A stretch of 64,000 nt of DNA from Microbacterium indicum DSM 19969 (GTDB lineage: Bacteria > Actinomycetota > Actinomycetes > Actinomycetales > Microbacteriaceae). The notes under the pieces are model-generated. The model saw nothing but the letters and a program-made list of their open reading frames with translations. It searched no databases and was not told where the DNA came from. Shown piece after piece: positions 38,302 to 45,898 of the stretch; positions within the stretch are counted from its first letter, which is position 1, and each line of letters begins with the position of its first letter. A program made the position numbers and the translations under genes. The DNA is taken from positions 27,115 to 91,114 of the forward strand of contig NZ_AULR01000012.1 of the NCBI RefSeq assembly GCF_000422385.1, given 5' to 3'.

Positions 38302-38952
38302 TCAGCCCCTGTCGGGGAGGTCCTTCAGCAGGTCTGCGAAGGAGGAGCCGCCCGCGAGGTAGGTGTCGGGGCTGAAGGGGTCGGCAACCGTCTTCGCGGA
38401 CGTCCCCGCGACGCGATCGGCGAGCTCGCCCGCGCCCCGGTCGACCCGCTTCTGGAGCGGCGCCACGGCGTCCGCCTGGTCTCCCCAGTCGGCGCTCGCC
38501 GCGAACACCGCGGTCGAGACGGGCTCGGCGTGCAGGTAGGTGAACAGCGGGCGCATCGCGTAGTCGATCGCGAGGGAGTGGCGGGCCGTGCCGGCGTTCG
38601 CGGCGAGGAGCACGGGCGTCCCGACGATCGCGTCGCGGTCGAGAACGTCGACCCAGCTCTTGAACAGGCCCGAGTAGCTCGTCGAGAACACGGGCGTCAC
38701 GACGATGAGCGCGTCGGCGGCAGCGACCGCGTCGTTCATCTCGGCGAGCGGCTTCGGGGCGAAGCCCGTGAGCATGCTGTTCGTGATGTCGTGCGCCACG
38801 TCGCGAAGCTCGAAGGTGCGAGCCTCCGCCTCGACGCCGTGCTCGCGGAGCTGGCGGAGCGTCGACTCCGTCAGGCGGTCGGCGAGGAGCCGCGACGTCG
38901 ACGGGTCGGACAGCCCGGCCGCGACGACGACGATCTTCCTGGCGCCGGTCAC
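38302..38952 (-). CDS. NAD(P)H-dependent FMN reductase (CE1759-like)
   Basis: Flavodoxin-fold reductase that supplies FMNH2 to a monooxygenase. It has 216 residues, with KIVVVAAGLSDPSTSRLLAD at the N-terminus, ALIVVTPVFSTSYSGLFKSWVDVLD near residue 80, and VLLAANAGTARHSLAIDYAMRPLFTYL. The GTG start overlaps the stop of the partner monooxygenase gene by 4 bases. This pairing is a recurrent two-gene unit in actinobacteria (CE1758/CE1759). Confidence 0.92.
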   Translation of the reverse strand: MTGARKIVVVAAGLSDPSTSRLLADRLTESTLRQLREHGVEAEARTFELRDVAHDITNSMLTGFAPKPLAEMNDAVAAADALIVVTPVFSTSYSGLFKSWVDVLDRDAIVGTPVLLAANAGTARHSLAIDYAMRPLFTYLHAEPVSTAVFAASADWGDQADAVAPLQKRVDRGAGELADRVAGTSAKTVADPFSPDTYLAGGSSFADLLKDLPDRG

Positions 38953-40181
38953 CTGTCGGCCGCCCGCCCGAAGGCCGAGGCGCTCTTCACGGCGACCTCG
39001 TCGGTGTCCTGGTACGGGGATCCGCCCGTGACGTTGTCGCCGCGGTTCGCGTTCGGCTTCGGCTGGCGGACGGGGCCGTCGCCGTACTTCGCGGCGACGC
39101 GCTGCGCGTGCGTCGGGGCGTCTGGCACGTTCGCCGGCCGGTTCTGCGCGAGCTCCCTGCGGAGGACGGGCACGACCTCGAGCCCGAGGAAGTCGATCTG
39201 CTCGAGGACCATCTTGAGCGGCAGGCCCGCGTGATCCATGAGGAACAGCTGGCGCTGGTAGTCGCCGAAGGTGTCGCGCATCGACGCGTAGCGGTCGATG
39301 ACCTGCTGGGGGGATCCGACCGTCAGCGGGGTCATCTCGGTGAAGTCCTCCATCGTCGGGCCGTTGCCGTAGACGGGGGCCGCGTCGAAGTACGGACGGA
39401 ACTGGTCGATCGCGTCCTGCGACTTCTTCGCCATGAACGCCTGGCCGCCGAGCCCGACGATCGCCTGCTCGGGGGCGCCGTGGCCGTAGTGGGCGTAGCG
39501 TTGGCGGTACAGGTCGATGAGGCGCTGGTAGTGCTCCTTCGGCCAGAAGATGTTGTTTGCGAAGAACCCGTCGCCGTAGTAAGCGGCCTGCTCGGCGATC
39601 TCGGGCGTGCGGATCGAGCCGTGCCAGACGAACGGGGGAACGTCGTCGAGGGGGCGAGGCGTCGAGGTGAAGCCGTTGAGGGGCGTGCGGAACTTGCCCT
39701 CCCAGTCGACGACGTCCTTCTCCCAGAGCTCGCGCAGCAGCGCGTAGTTCTCGATCGCGAGGGGAAGGCCCTGCCGGATGTCCTTGCCGAACCACGGGTA
39801 CACGGGCCCCGTGTTGCCGCGGCCCATGACGAGGTCGACGCGGCCCCCCGAGAGGACCTGGAGCATCGCGTAGTCCTCGGCGATCCTCACGGGGTCGTTG
39901 GTCGTGATGAGGGTCGTCGACGTCGAGAGGATGATCCGCTCGGTCGCGGCGGCGATGTACGCGAGGGTCGTCGTCGGCGACGACGAGAAGAACGGCGGGT
40001 TGTGGTGCTCGCCGATCGCGAAGACGTCGAGCCCGACCTCCTCGGCGTGCCGGGCGATCGCGACGGCGTCGCGGATGCGCTGCGCCTCGCTCGGCGTCTC
40101 GCCCGTGACGGGGTCGCGGGTGATGTCGCTGACCGAGAACAGTCCGAACTGCATGCCCTTCCAGGGCGTGGCGCTTTCCAT
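38949..40181 (-). CDS. FMN-dependent luciferase-like monooxygenase (CE1758-like)
   Basis: LLM-class oxygenase using FMNH2 from the reductase encoded downstream. From ATG 40181 it has 410 residues. Recognisable parts are MQFGLFSVSDITRDPVTGE, GLDVFAIGEHHNPPFFSSSP, the flavin-binding LQVLSGGRVDLVMGRGNTGP and HGSIRTPEIAEQAAYYGDG. I chose 40181 because a TATATT box lies 7 bases upstream and forms a leaderless promoter; ATG 40154 (MQFGLF) is the alternative. The natural substrate is unknown. Confidence 0.9.
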   Translation of the reverse strand: MESATPWKGMQFGLFSVSDITRDPVTGETPSEAQRIRDAVAIARHAEEVGLDVFAIGEHHNPPFFSSSPTTTLAYIAAATERIILSTSTTLITTNDPVRIAEDYAMLQVLSGGRVDLVMGRGNTGPVYPWFGKDIRQGLPLAIENYALLRELWEKDVVDWEGKFRTPLNGFTSTPRPLDDVPPFVWHGSIRTPEIAEQAAYYGDGFFANNIFWPKEHYQRLIDLYRQRYAHYGHGAPEQAIVGLGGQAFMAKKSQDAIDQFRPYFDAAPVYGNGPTMEDFTEMTPLTVGSPQQVIDRYASMRDTFGDYQRQLFLMDHAGLPLKMVLEQIDFLGLEVVPVLRRELAQNRPANVPDAPTHAQRVAAKYGDGPVRQPKPNANRGDNVTGGSPYQDTDEVAVKSASAFGRAADR

Positions 40182-40217
40182 GCACATGAATATACATGCA
40201 CGTGGATGGGAACGCAA
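40182..40217 (-). promoter_or_regulatory. Promoter with AT-rich palindrome for the flavin monooxygenase unit
   Basis: On the minus strand TTGCGT (40217-40212), 17 bases, and TATATT (40194-40189), then 7 bases to ATG 40181. The 14-base near-palindrome CATGTATATTCATG (40198-40185) covers the -10 and is conspicuously AT-rich. It resembles MarR-type operators; no MarR gene is in the window. Confidence 0.6.
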
Positions 40218-40250
40218 GAGAGCCCACCCCACACCGTGGGACGGGCTCTC
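40218..40250 (-). terminator. Terminator after rpsO
   Basis: GAGAGCCC and GGGCTCTC form an 8-bp stem with an inner CCCAC/GTGGG helix. It lies 33 bases after the rpsO stop and directly abuts the -35 of the flavin monooxygenase promoter. Confidence 0.7.
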
Positions 40251-40283
40251 GAGAAGGCGATTGAACGCTGGTCGCGCTGCTGC

Positions 40284-40553
40284 TTATCGGCGCAGGCCGA
40301 TGCGCGCGATGAGCGCACGGTAGCGCTCGATGTCGACGCGCTGGAGGTATCCCAGCAGGCGGCGACGCTGACCGACGAGCAGGAACAGGCCACGACGCGA
40401 GTGGTGGTCGTGCTTGTGCTCCTTGAGGTGCTCCGTCAGGTCGGAGATGCGACGCGACAGCATCGCAACCTGCACCTCGGGGGATCCGGTGTCACCGGGG
40501 TGCGTCGCGTACTCTTCGATGATCGCCTTCTTGACGTCTGCTTCCAGTGCCAT
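40284..40553 (-). CDS. rpsO: 30S ribosomal protein S15
   Basis: Primary-binding 16S rRNA protein of the small subunit platform, 89 residues, the standard length. It has [17 protein letters not shown] (residues about 20-36), [19 protein letters not shown] (about 41-59) and [27 protein letters not shown] lies 7 bases before the ATG. It stands alone with its own promoter and terminator; pnp, its usual neighbour, is 11.6 kb downstream. Confidence 0.98.
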   Translation of the reverse strand: MALEADVKKAIIEEYATHPGDTGSPEVQVAMLSRRISDLTEHLKEHKHDHHSRRGLFLLVGQRRRLLGYLQRVDIERYRALIARIGLRR

Positions 40554-40607
40554 AGGTGATCCCCTTTCAGCTTGTTGCGCGGCGCCCACCGCCTGATGCG
40601 GGGGCTC

Positions 40608-40635
40608 TCTGTATCCGCGGCCGATCGAACGGCAA
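40608..40635 (-). promoter_or_regulatory. Promoter of rpsO
   Basis: TTGCCG (40635-40630), 16 bases, TACAGA (40613-40608) on the minus strand, giving a leader of about 48 bases before the rpsO ATG. Confidence 0.55.
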
Positions 40636-40665
40636 CCGGAAAAGCTTACCGTACGATTGCGGGTC

Positions 40666-41940
40666 GTGCCGAATCGTCGCTCGTTCCTCATGGACCTCCG
40701 TCCGCTCACGGAGCACCCGGCGTTCGCGCGGCTCTGGATCGGCAACACGATCGCGGGGCTCGGCTCGCAGATGACGGTCATGGCCGTCATGCTCCACATG
40801 TACGCGCTGACGGCGAGCGACATGGCCGTCGCGATGATCGCCGTCGCGGGGCTCGCGCCTCTCATCGTGTCCGGCCTTTACGGCGGCATGCTCGCCGACT
40901 TCTTCGACCGCCGCACCGTCGCGCTCACGGCGTCGTCGATCACGTGGGCCTCGACGGCCCTCCTCGCCGTCGTCGCGTGGACGGGGCACGTCGACCCCGC
41001 GTGGCTCTACGCGCTCTCGATCATCAACTCGGCGGCGAACTCCGTTGCGGGCGCGACGAAGTCGGCCATGACGCCGAAGCTCGTCGGGGCGGATCTGATC
41101 CCCGCGGCGAGCGCGCTGCAGGGCGTCGCGTTCGGCCTCATGATCATGGCGGGCCCCGCGCTCGGCGGCGTCCTCGTCGCCTTCCTCGGGTACCCGCTGA
41201 CCTACACGGTCGACGTCGTCCTGATGCTCGCGCTCTTCCTCGGGCTGTGGTCGCTGCCGAAGCTGCGCCCCGACGGCGAGGGCCACTCCCCCGGCCTGCA
41301 GTCGGTCCGCGAGGGGATCGCCTTCCTCCGGCGCGCGCCGAACATCCGCACGCAGTTCGTGATGGACGTGACGGCGATGACCTTCGGCAACCCGCAGGCG
41401 ATCTTCCCCGCGGTCGGCGTCCTCATCCTCGGCGGCGGCGAGGTGACGTCGGGCTTCCTCACGGCGTCGGTCGCCGTCGGATCGATCGTCGCGGGCCTGT
41501 TCTCGGGCCGGATCGTCGCGTTCGCACGCCAGGGCGTCGGGATCGCGCGGGCGATCCAGGTCTACGGCGTCGCAGTGGCGCTGTTCGGCGTCATCCTGCT
41601 GATCGCGACGGGCCGGCCCGCGTCGACGGCGCTCACCGTCGCGGCGTGCGCGTTCCTCGTCGTCATGGGCGGCGCCGACAACGTCAGCTCGATCTTCCGC
41701 TCGTCGATGCTCCAGCAGGCCGTGCCCGACGCGTATCGGGGGCGGCTGCAGGGGATCAACATCGTCGTCGTGACGGGCGGCCCGCGCCTCGGGGCGCTCT
41801 ACTACGGGGCGCTCGCGTCGCTCTTCGCGCACTGGGTCCCGCCCGTCGCGGGCGGCATGATCATCGTCGGCGTCATCGCCGCGATCATGCGCCTCGCGCC
41901 GCGCTTCCGGGCATACGACTCGGCCCACCCCGAGCCGTAG
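40666..41940 (+). CDS. MFS transporter
   Basis: Major facilitator superfamily permease of the enterobactin-exporter-like (EntS/MFS_3) branch, 424 residues with about twelve transmembrane segments. The loop-2/3 motif reads [13 protein letters not shown] near residue 75, and [12 protein letters not shown] near residue 360 is the mirrored motif of this branch. Its export substrate is not determinable, although the branch contains siderophore and drug exporters. I chose GTG 40666 because TACGAT lies 8 bases upstream; ATG 40690 ([10 protein letters not shown]) is also possible. Divergent from rpsO. Confidence 0.85.
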   Translation: MPNRRSFLMDLRPLTEHPAFARLWIGNTIAGLGSQMTVMAVMLHMYALTASDMAVAMIAVAGLAPLIVSGLYGGMLADFFDRRTVALTASSITWASTALLAVVAWTGHVDPAWLYALSIINSAANSVAGATKSAMTPKLVGADLIPAASALQGVAFGLMIMAGPALGGVLVAFLGYPLTYTVDVVLMLALFLGLWSLPKLRPDGEGHSPGLQSVREGIAFLRRAPNIRTQFVMDVTAMTFGNPQAIFPAVGVLILGGGEVTSGFLTASVAVGSIVAGLFSGRIVAFARQGVGIARAIQVYGVAVALFGVILLIATGRPASTALTVAACAFLVVMGGADNVSSIFRSSMLQQAVPDAYRGRLQGINIVVVTGGPRLGALYYGALASLFAHWVPPVAGGMIIVGVIAAIMRLAPRFRAYDSAHPEP

Positions 41941-41968
41941 CGCGGGGTGGGCCGGACGGCGGCGCGGG

Positions 41969-42340
41969 CTACGCGGCGTCGATGAGGTCGATGATGAAGA
42001 TGAGGGTCTTGCCCGAGAGGAAGTGCCCGGCACCCGCGGGGCCGTAGGCGAGCTCCGGCGGGATCGTGAGCTGGCGGCGGCCGCCGGTCTTCATGCCGGG
42101 GATCCCGACCTGCCACCCCTTGATGAGCATGCCGAGCGGGAACTGCGCGGCCTCGCCGCGGTTCCAGGACGAGTCGAACTCCTCGCCGGTCTCGTACTCG
42201 ACGCCGGCGTAGTGGATCGTGACGGTCGCGCCGGGCTGGGCCTCGGCGCCGTCGCCCACGATGATGTCGCGGATCTCGAGCTCGGTGGGAGCGGGACCCT
42301 CGGGGGCGTCGAACTCGGGCTTCGTGCGTTCTTCGGTCAT
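41969..42340 (-). CDS. FKBP-type peptidyl-prolyl cis-trans isomerase
   Basis: Cytoplasmic proline isomerase, 123 residues. Core FKBP motifs are VTIHYAGVEYETGEEFDSSW (residues about 43-62), FPLGMLIKGWQVGIPGMKTGGRR, LTIPPELAYGPAGAG and LIFIIDLID. No signal peptide. The ATG at 42340 follows GGATGGG; an ATG 9 bases earlier is an alternative. Convergent with the MFS gene. Confidence 0.93.
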   Translation of the reverse strand: MTEERTKPEFDAPEGPAPTELEIRDIIVGDGAEAQPGATVTIHYAGVEYETGEEFDSSWNRGEAAQFPLGMLIKGWQVGIPGMKTGGRRQLTIPPELAYGPAGAGHFLSGKTLIFIIDLIDAA

Positions 42341-42359
42341 GACACCCATCCAAACAGAA

Positions 42360-42407
42360 ACCAGCGCCCGGGTCTCGGCGATGCCTGAGTACGCTTCGGG
42401 CGCTGGT
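42360..42407. repeat. Inverted repeat between the FKBP and FAH genes
   Basis: ACCAGCGCCCG and CGGGCGCTGGT form perfect 11-base arms around a 26-base spacer, in the divergent intergenic region. It could be an operator or an mRNA hairpin; nothing in the sequence decides. Confidence 0.55.
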
Positions 42408-42464
42408 CTATGGAAGAAGCGTCCCTCCCCCGGCGCCGCGTGTCAATACCCCTAGGCTGGCTTC

Positions 42465-43333
42465 ATGCGGTTCGCCCACGTGACCCTTCCCGGATCCGAT
42501 TCACCCACGCTCGTCCAGGTCGCCGACGACGGGGCGGCGGCGGTCGCCGACATCGTCGAGGGGGCCCGCGGACCCTCGAGGCGCTCATCGCGCAGGGCCC
42601 CGCGGCGCTCGCGGATCTCGAGCGCGCGGCCGCGGCCCACACGGGCCGGCGCACCCCGCTCGACGGCGCCGAGTTCGCGCCCGGCGTCCTCACGCCGCCG
42701 TCGATCATGGCCGTCGGCCTCAACTACGCGGCGCACTCGGGCGAGCTCAACCTCAAGCACGACGACACGCCCACGGTCTTCACGCTGTGGCCCAACTCGC
42801 TCGCGGCGCACGGCGGGACCACGACGTGGTCGCGCGCGCAGAGCGAGTCGGTCGACTACGAGGCCGAGCTCGGCGTGATCATCGGCCGGCCCGCGCTGAA
42901 CGTCAGCGAGGAGGACGCGCTCGACCACGTCTTCGGGTACACCGTCGTCAACGACATCTCGGCGCGCAACATCCAGTACTCCGAGGCGCAGTGGTCGCGC
43001 TGCAAGTCGCTCGACGGCTTCACCCCCGTCGGGCCCTACGTCGTGACGGCCGACGAGATCCCCGACCCGCAGGACCTGCACATCTGGACGACCGTCGACG
43101 GCGAGACGCTGCAGGACGCGTCGACGGGACAGATGATCCGCTCCGTCGCGAAGCTCATCGCCCACCTCTCGCAGGGCATCACGCTGCTCCCGGGCACGCT
43201 CATCTCGACGGGGTCGCCCGGCGGATCCGGGTACTCGCGCACGCCCCAGCGGCTCCTCGCGGACGGCTCGGTCGTCACGGTCGGGATCGACGGCGTCGGC
43301 GCGCTCACGACGCACTGCGCCACCGTCGCCTGA
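42465..43333 (+). pseudogene. FAH-family hydrolase with a single-base frameshift
   Basis: Fumarylacetoacetate-hydrolase family, the C-C bond hydrolases and decarboxylases of aromatic degradation. The N-terminus (MRFAHVTLPGSDSPTLVQVA to DIVEGA, 35 residues) is in one frame. The rest, from RTLEALIAQGPAALADLERA to the end, is in another. One missing C in the CCC run at 42565-42567 explains it: four Cs restore E-G-A-P-R-T-L. The catalytic core is intact (GLNYAAHSGEL, SVDYEAELGVIIG, TVVNDISARN). TAGGCT 6 bases upstream supports the ATG. Either a sequencing error in a GC run or a recent mutation. Confidence 0.85.
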
Positions 43334-43364
43334 CGTGCGGCGCGCGACCGGCGCGCCGCACGTC
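43332..43364. terminator. Bidirectional hairpin between FAH gene and aspA
   Basis: A perfect 14-bp GC-rich stem (GACGTGCGGCGCGC and its complement) with a 5-base loop fills the 33-base gap between two convergent genes. Confidence 0.65.
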
Positions 43365-43366
43365 GA

Positions 43367-44812
43367 TCAGGGCAGGTCCTCCGGCGCGATGACGGGGATC
43401 GCGGTCGTGATCGGCTCGAGCCCGCTCAGCCGCTCGGGGCGCAGCTGCTTCGTGACCTCGGCGCGACTCATGAGCCCCGCCTCGACGACGAGATCGGCGA
43501 CGTTGCGGTTCGTGAGCAGCGCCGTCTTCGCGAGCGCCGCCGCCGACGCGTAGCCGATGAACGGCGTGAGCGCCGTGATGACGCCGACCGAGGATCCGAC
43601 CATCGCCCCGAGCCGCGCCGTGTTCGCCGTGATGCCGTCGATGCAGTGGATGCGGAGCATCTTCATCGACTGGCGCAGCCACACGAGCGACTGCAGCAGC
43701 GAGTGCGCGATCACGGGCTCGAACGCGTTGAGCTGCAGCTGCCCCGCCTCGACCGCCATCGTGACGGTCGTGTCGGCCCCCGCGATCGAGAACGCGACCT
43801 GGCTCACGGCCTCGGGGATCACGGGGTTGACCTTGCCCGGCATGATGCTCGACCCCGCCTGGCGCGCCGGCAGGTTGATCTCGCCGAGCCCCGCCTGCGG
43901 GCCTGATGACAGCAGCCGCAGGTCGTTGCAGATCTTCGAGAGCTTGATCGCGGTGCGCTTGATCGCGCCCGAGAACGACATGAAGGCGCCCGTGTCGCTC
44001 GTCGCCTCGATGAGGTCGTGCGCCGTCTCGAGCGGGAGCCCCGAGATCTCGACGAGGTGTGCCCGGACCGTCTCGGCGTAGCCGGGCTCGACCGTGATGC
44101 CCGTGCCGATCGCCGTCGCGCCCATGTTGATCTCGAGCAGAAGCGCCGAGTTGTCGCGCTGGCGCTGCCAGTCGGCGCCGAGGCTCGAGGCGAAGCCGCC
44201 GAACTCCTGTCCGAGCGTCATCGGAACGGCGTCCTGCAGCTGCGTGCGCCCGACCTTGAGGATGTCGTGGAACTCGGTCGCCTTGCGGGAGAACGACGTG
44301 CGGAGGGCGTCGAGCTCGGTGAGGGCCGAGTCGTGCGCGAGGAGGATCGCGATCTTGACGGCCGTCGGGTAGACGTCGTTCGTCGACTGCGAGCGGTTCG
44401 TGTGGTCGTTGGGCGACAGGTAGGCGTAGTCGCCCTTCTCGCGGCCGGCCATCTCGAGGGCGATGTTCGTGATGACCTCGTTGGCGTTCATGTTCGTCGA
44501 GGTCCCGGCGCCGCCCTGGATCACCCCCACGACGAACTGGTCGTGGAACTCGCCGTCGATCACGCGTTGGGCGGCGCGGTCGATGAGGTCGGCCTTGCGG
44601 GGCTCCAGGACGCCGAGCTCGCGGTTCGCCCGCGCGGCCGCCTGTTTGACCATCGCGAGCGCCGTCACGAGCTCGGGATACACCGAGATCGGTCGCTTCG
44701 TGATGTCGAAGTTCTCCTGGGCGCGCAGGGTGTGCACTCCCCAGTACGCATCGGCGGGGATCTCCCGGGGGCCGAGCGAATCGGTTTCGGTACGCGTCGT
44801 CGCGGTTGCCAT
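43367..44812 (-). CDS. aspA: Aspartate ammonia-lyase
   Basis: Fumarase/aspartase superfamily lyase interconverting aspartate with fumarate and ammonia. It has 481 residues, with ADAYWGVHTLRAQENF at the N-terminus, GGAGTSTNMNANEVITN, SQSTNDVYPTA and the signature GSSIMPGKVNPVIPE near residue 318 holding the catalytic serine loop. The GVHTLRA..F-D..K pattern favours aspartase over fumarase. TAGCCT lies 6 bases before the ATG. Confidence 0.93.
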   Translation of the reverse strand: MATATTRTETDSLGPREIPADAYWGVHTLRAQENFDITKRPISVYPELVTALAMVKQAAARANRELGVLEPRKADLIDRAAQRVIDGEFHDQFVVGVIQGGAGTSTNMNANEVITNIALEMAGREKGDYAYLSPNDHTNRSQSTNDVYPTAVKIAILLAHDSALTELDALRTSFSRKATEFHDILKVGRTQLQDAVPMTLGQEFGGFASSLGADWQRQRDNSALLLEINMGATAIGTGITVEPGYAETVRAHLVEISGLPLETAHDLIEATSDTGAFMSFSGAIKRTAIKLSKICNDLRLLSSGPQAGLGEINLPARQAGSSIMPGKVNPVIPEAVSQVAFSIAGADTTVTMAVEAGQLQLNAFEPVIAHSLLQSLVWLRQSMKMLRIHCIDGITANTARLGAMVGSSVGVITALTPFIGYASAAALAKTALLTNRNVADLVVEAGLMSRAEVTKQLRPERLSGLEPITTAIPVIAPEDLP

Positions 44813-44821
44813 GCCCCCAGG

Positions 44822-45481
44822 CTATGCCGTGGCGCGCAGCTCTCCCCGGCGGCCCGCCAGCTCCTCGAAGACCCGCGTGTTGAACGCGTAGGCGGCGAGG
44901 ACCTCGGCGATCACGCGCTCCCGCTCGACGTCGTCCCACGGCGCCTCGTCGAGCTGAGCGCGGTACGCGTCCTTGAACCCCGCGGGGTCGGCGATGTCGC
45001 CGAACACGTAGAAGCCGGACCCGTTGGTCTCGAAGCCGAAGCGCCGCTGCACGACGCGGCCGATGTGGATCCCGCCCGACAGGTCGCCGAGGTAGCGCGT
45101 GTAGTGGTGCGCGACGAAGCCGCCGACCCACGTGGATCCGACCTGCTCGATCCGCGCGACGTACGCCGCGGTCGCGGGGAGCTGCTCGATCTCCTCGCGC
45201 CAGCCCGCGCCGATGAGGAACGCGAGGTCGGCTTCGAGCGCGGGGAGGCGCGTCAGGCGGTCGCTGATGAAGCGCGCGGCGACGGGGTCGCGCCGCATGC
45301 GCTCTGTCGCGGCCTCGAGCGCCGAGTAGATGAAGAAGTGCTGAGCGACGAGGGCGACGTAGTCGTCGCGCGTGCGCTCGCCGCGGAGCAGCTGCGACAT
45401 GAAGTCGGCGCCCTCGCTCTCGGAGTGGGCGGACCGGGTGCGCTCGCGCAGCGCGGCGGAGAGGGGGATCAGCTCGGGCAT
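44822..45481 (-). CDS. hmuO: Haem oxygenase (biliverdin-producing)
   Basis: Opens haem to biliverdin, CO and free iron. It has 219 residues: the proximal haem ligand in RSAHSESEGADF (His near residue 19), and the distal helix motif RYLGDLSGGIHIG near residue 132 with the conserved GDLSGG. Second gene after the DUF2470 gene, divergent from the hmuTUV haem importer. Together they form an import-and-degrade pathway. Confidence 0.95.
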   Translation of the reverse strand: MPELIPLSAALRERTRSAHSESEGADFMSQLLRGERTRDDYVALVAQHFFIYSALEAATERMRRDPVAARFISDRLTRLPALEADLAFLIGAGWREEIEQLPATAAYVARIEQVGSTWVGGFVAHHYTRYLGDLSGGIHIGRVVQRRFGFETNGSGFYVFGDIADPAGFKDAYRAQLDEAPWDDVERERVIAEVLAAYAFNTRVFEELAGRRGELRATA

Positions 45482-45504
45482 GTCGGGTTCCTGTCGGGTC
45501 CGGG

Positions 45505-45816
45505 TCAGTGGGTCTGACTGCGGGGCGGGAGCCCCAGCTGGGCGAGAGCGTCGTCGTACAGGGTCACGATCTCACGGCGGACGGACGCGCGGTCCTCGAT
45601 GGGGCCGCCCGGCCACGGGATCCGGGCGGGCACCGTCTCGCCCGACGCGAGCTCGACCGACCACTCGCCGGCGTCGCCGTCGAAGCCCGTCATGCGCGCC
45701 GACGCCGCGTCGGCCGCGACGTGGGCGCGCGCGATCACGGAGTTGTCGTCGCGATGGTCGGCGTTCATGTGCCCGAGGATCGCGTCGACGATCTCGGACG
45801 GATACTGGTTCGCCAT
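45505..45816 (-). CDS. DUF2470 domain protein
   Basis: A 103-residue single-domain protein of the DUF2470 family, the C-terminal part of HugZ-type haem-binding proteins. Conserved features are DAILGHMNADHRDDNSVIAR near residue 12 (histidines of the family core) and RMTGFDGDAGEW. A haem-handling role fits its place beside haem oxygenase. The iron box at 45818-45836 ends one base from the ATG, so the transcript is probably leaderless (TAGGCT at -10, 8 bases upstream). Confidence 0.85.
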   Translation of the reverse strand: MANQYPSEIVDAILGHMNADHRDDNSVIARAHVAADAASARMTGFDGDAGEWSVELASGETVPARIPWPGGPIEDRASVRREIVTLYDDALAQLGLPPRSQTH

Positions 45817-45817
45817 A

Positions 45818-45836
45818 TTAGGTAAGCCTATCCTTT
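45818..45836. promoter_or_regulatory. DtxR/IdeR iron box in divergent haem promoter
   Basis: TTAGGTAAGCCTATCCTTT fits the DtxR pattern and shares 17 bases with the siderophore-locus box. It includes TAGGCT for the DUF2470/hmuO side and TATCCT for the hmuTUV side. Confidence 0.82.
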
Positions 45837-45850
45837 GCTACGGTCTTCAT

Positions 45851-45864
45851 TAAGGTTCACCTTA
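45851..45864. promoter_or_regulatory. Second inverted repeat upstream of hmuT
   Basis: TAAGGTTCACCTTA has perfect 6-base arms around TC. It lies 15 bases after the iron box and 34 bases before the hmuT ATG. It might be a second weak iron-regulator site or act in the leader RNA. Confidence 0.4.
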
Positions 45865-45898
45865 CTGAGGCGACCCTACCTTCCCCGATGAGAGCCCG

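Noticed and set aside
42360..42407. Inverted repeat before the FAH gene read as a tRNA or riboswitch
   Set aside because: No anticodon arm or T-loop pattern, and it is too small for known riboswitch classes; kept only as a repeat.
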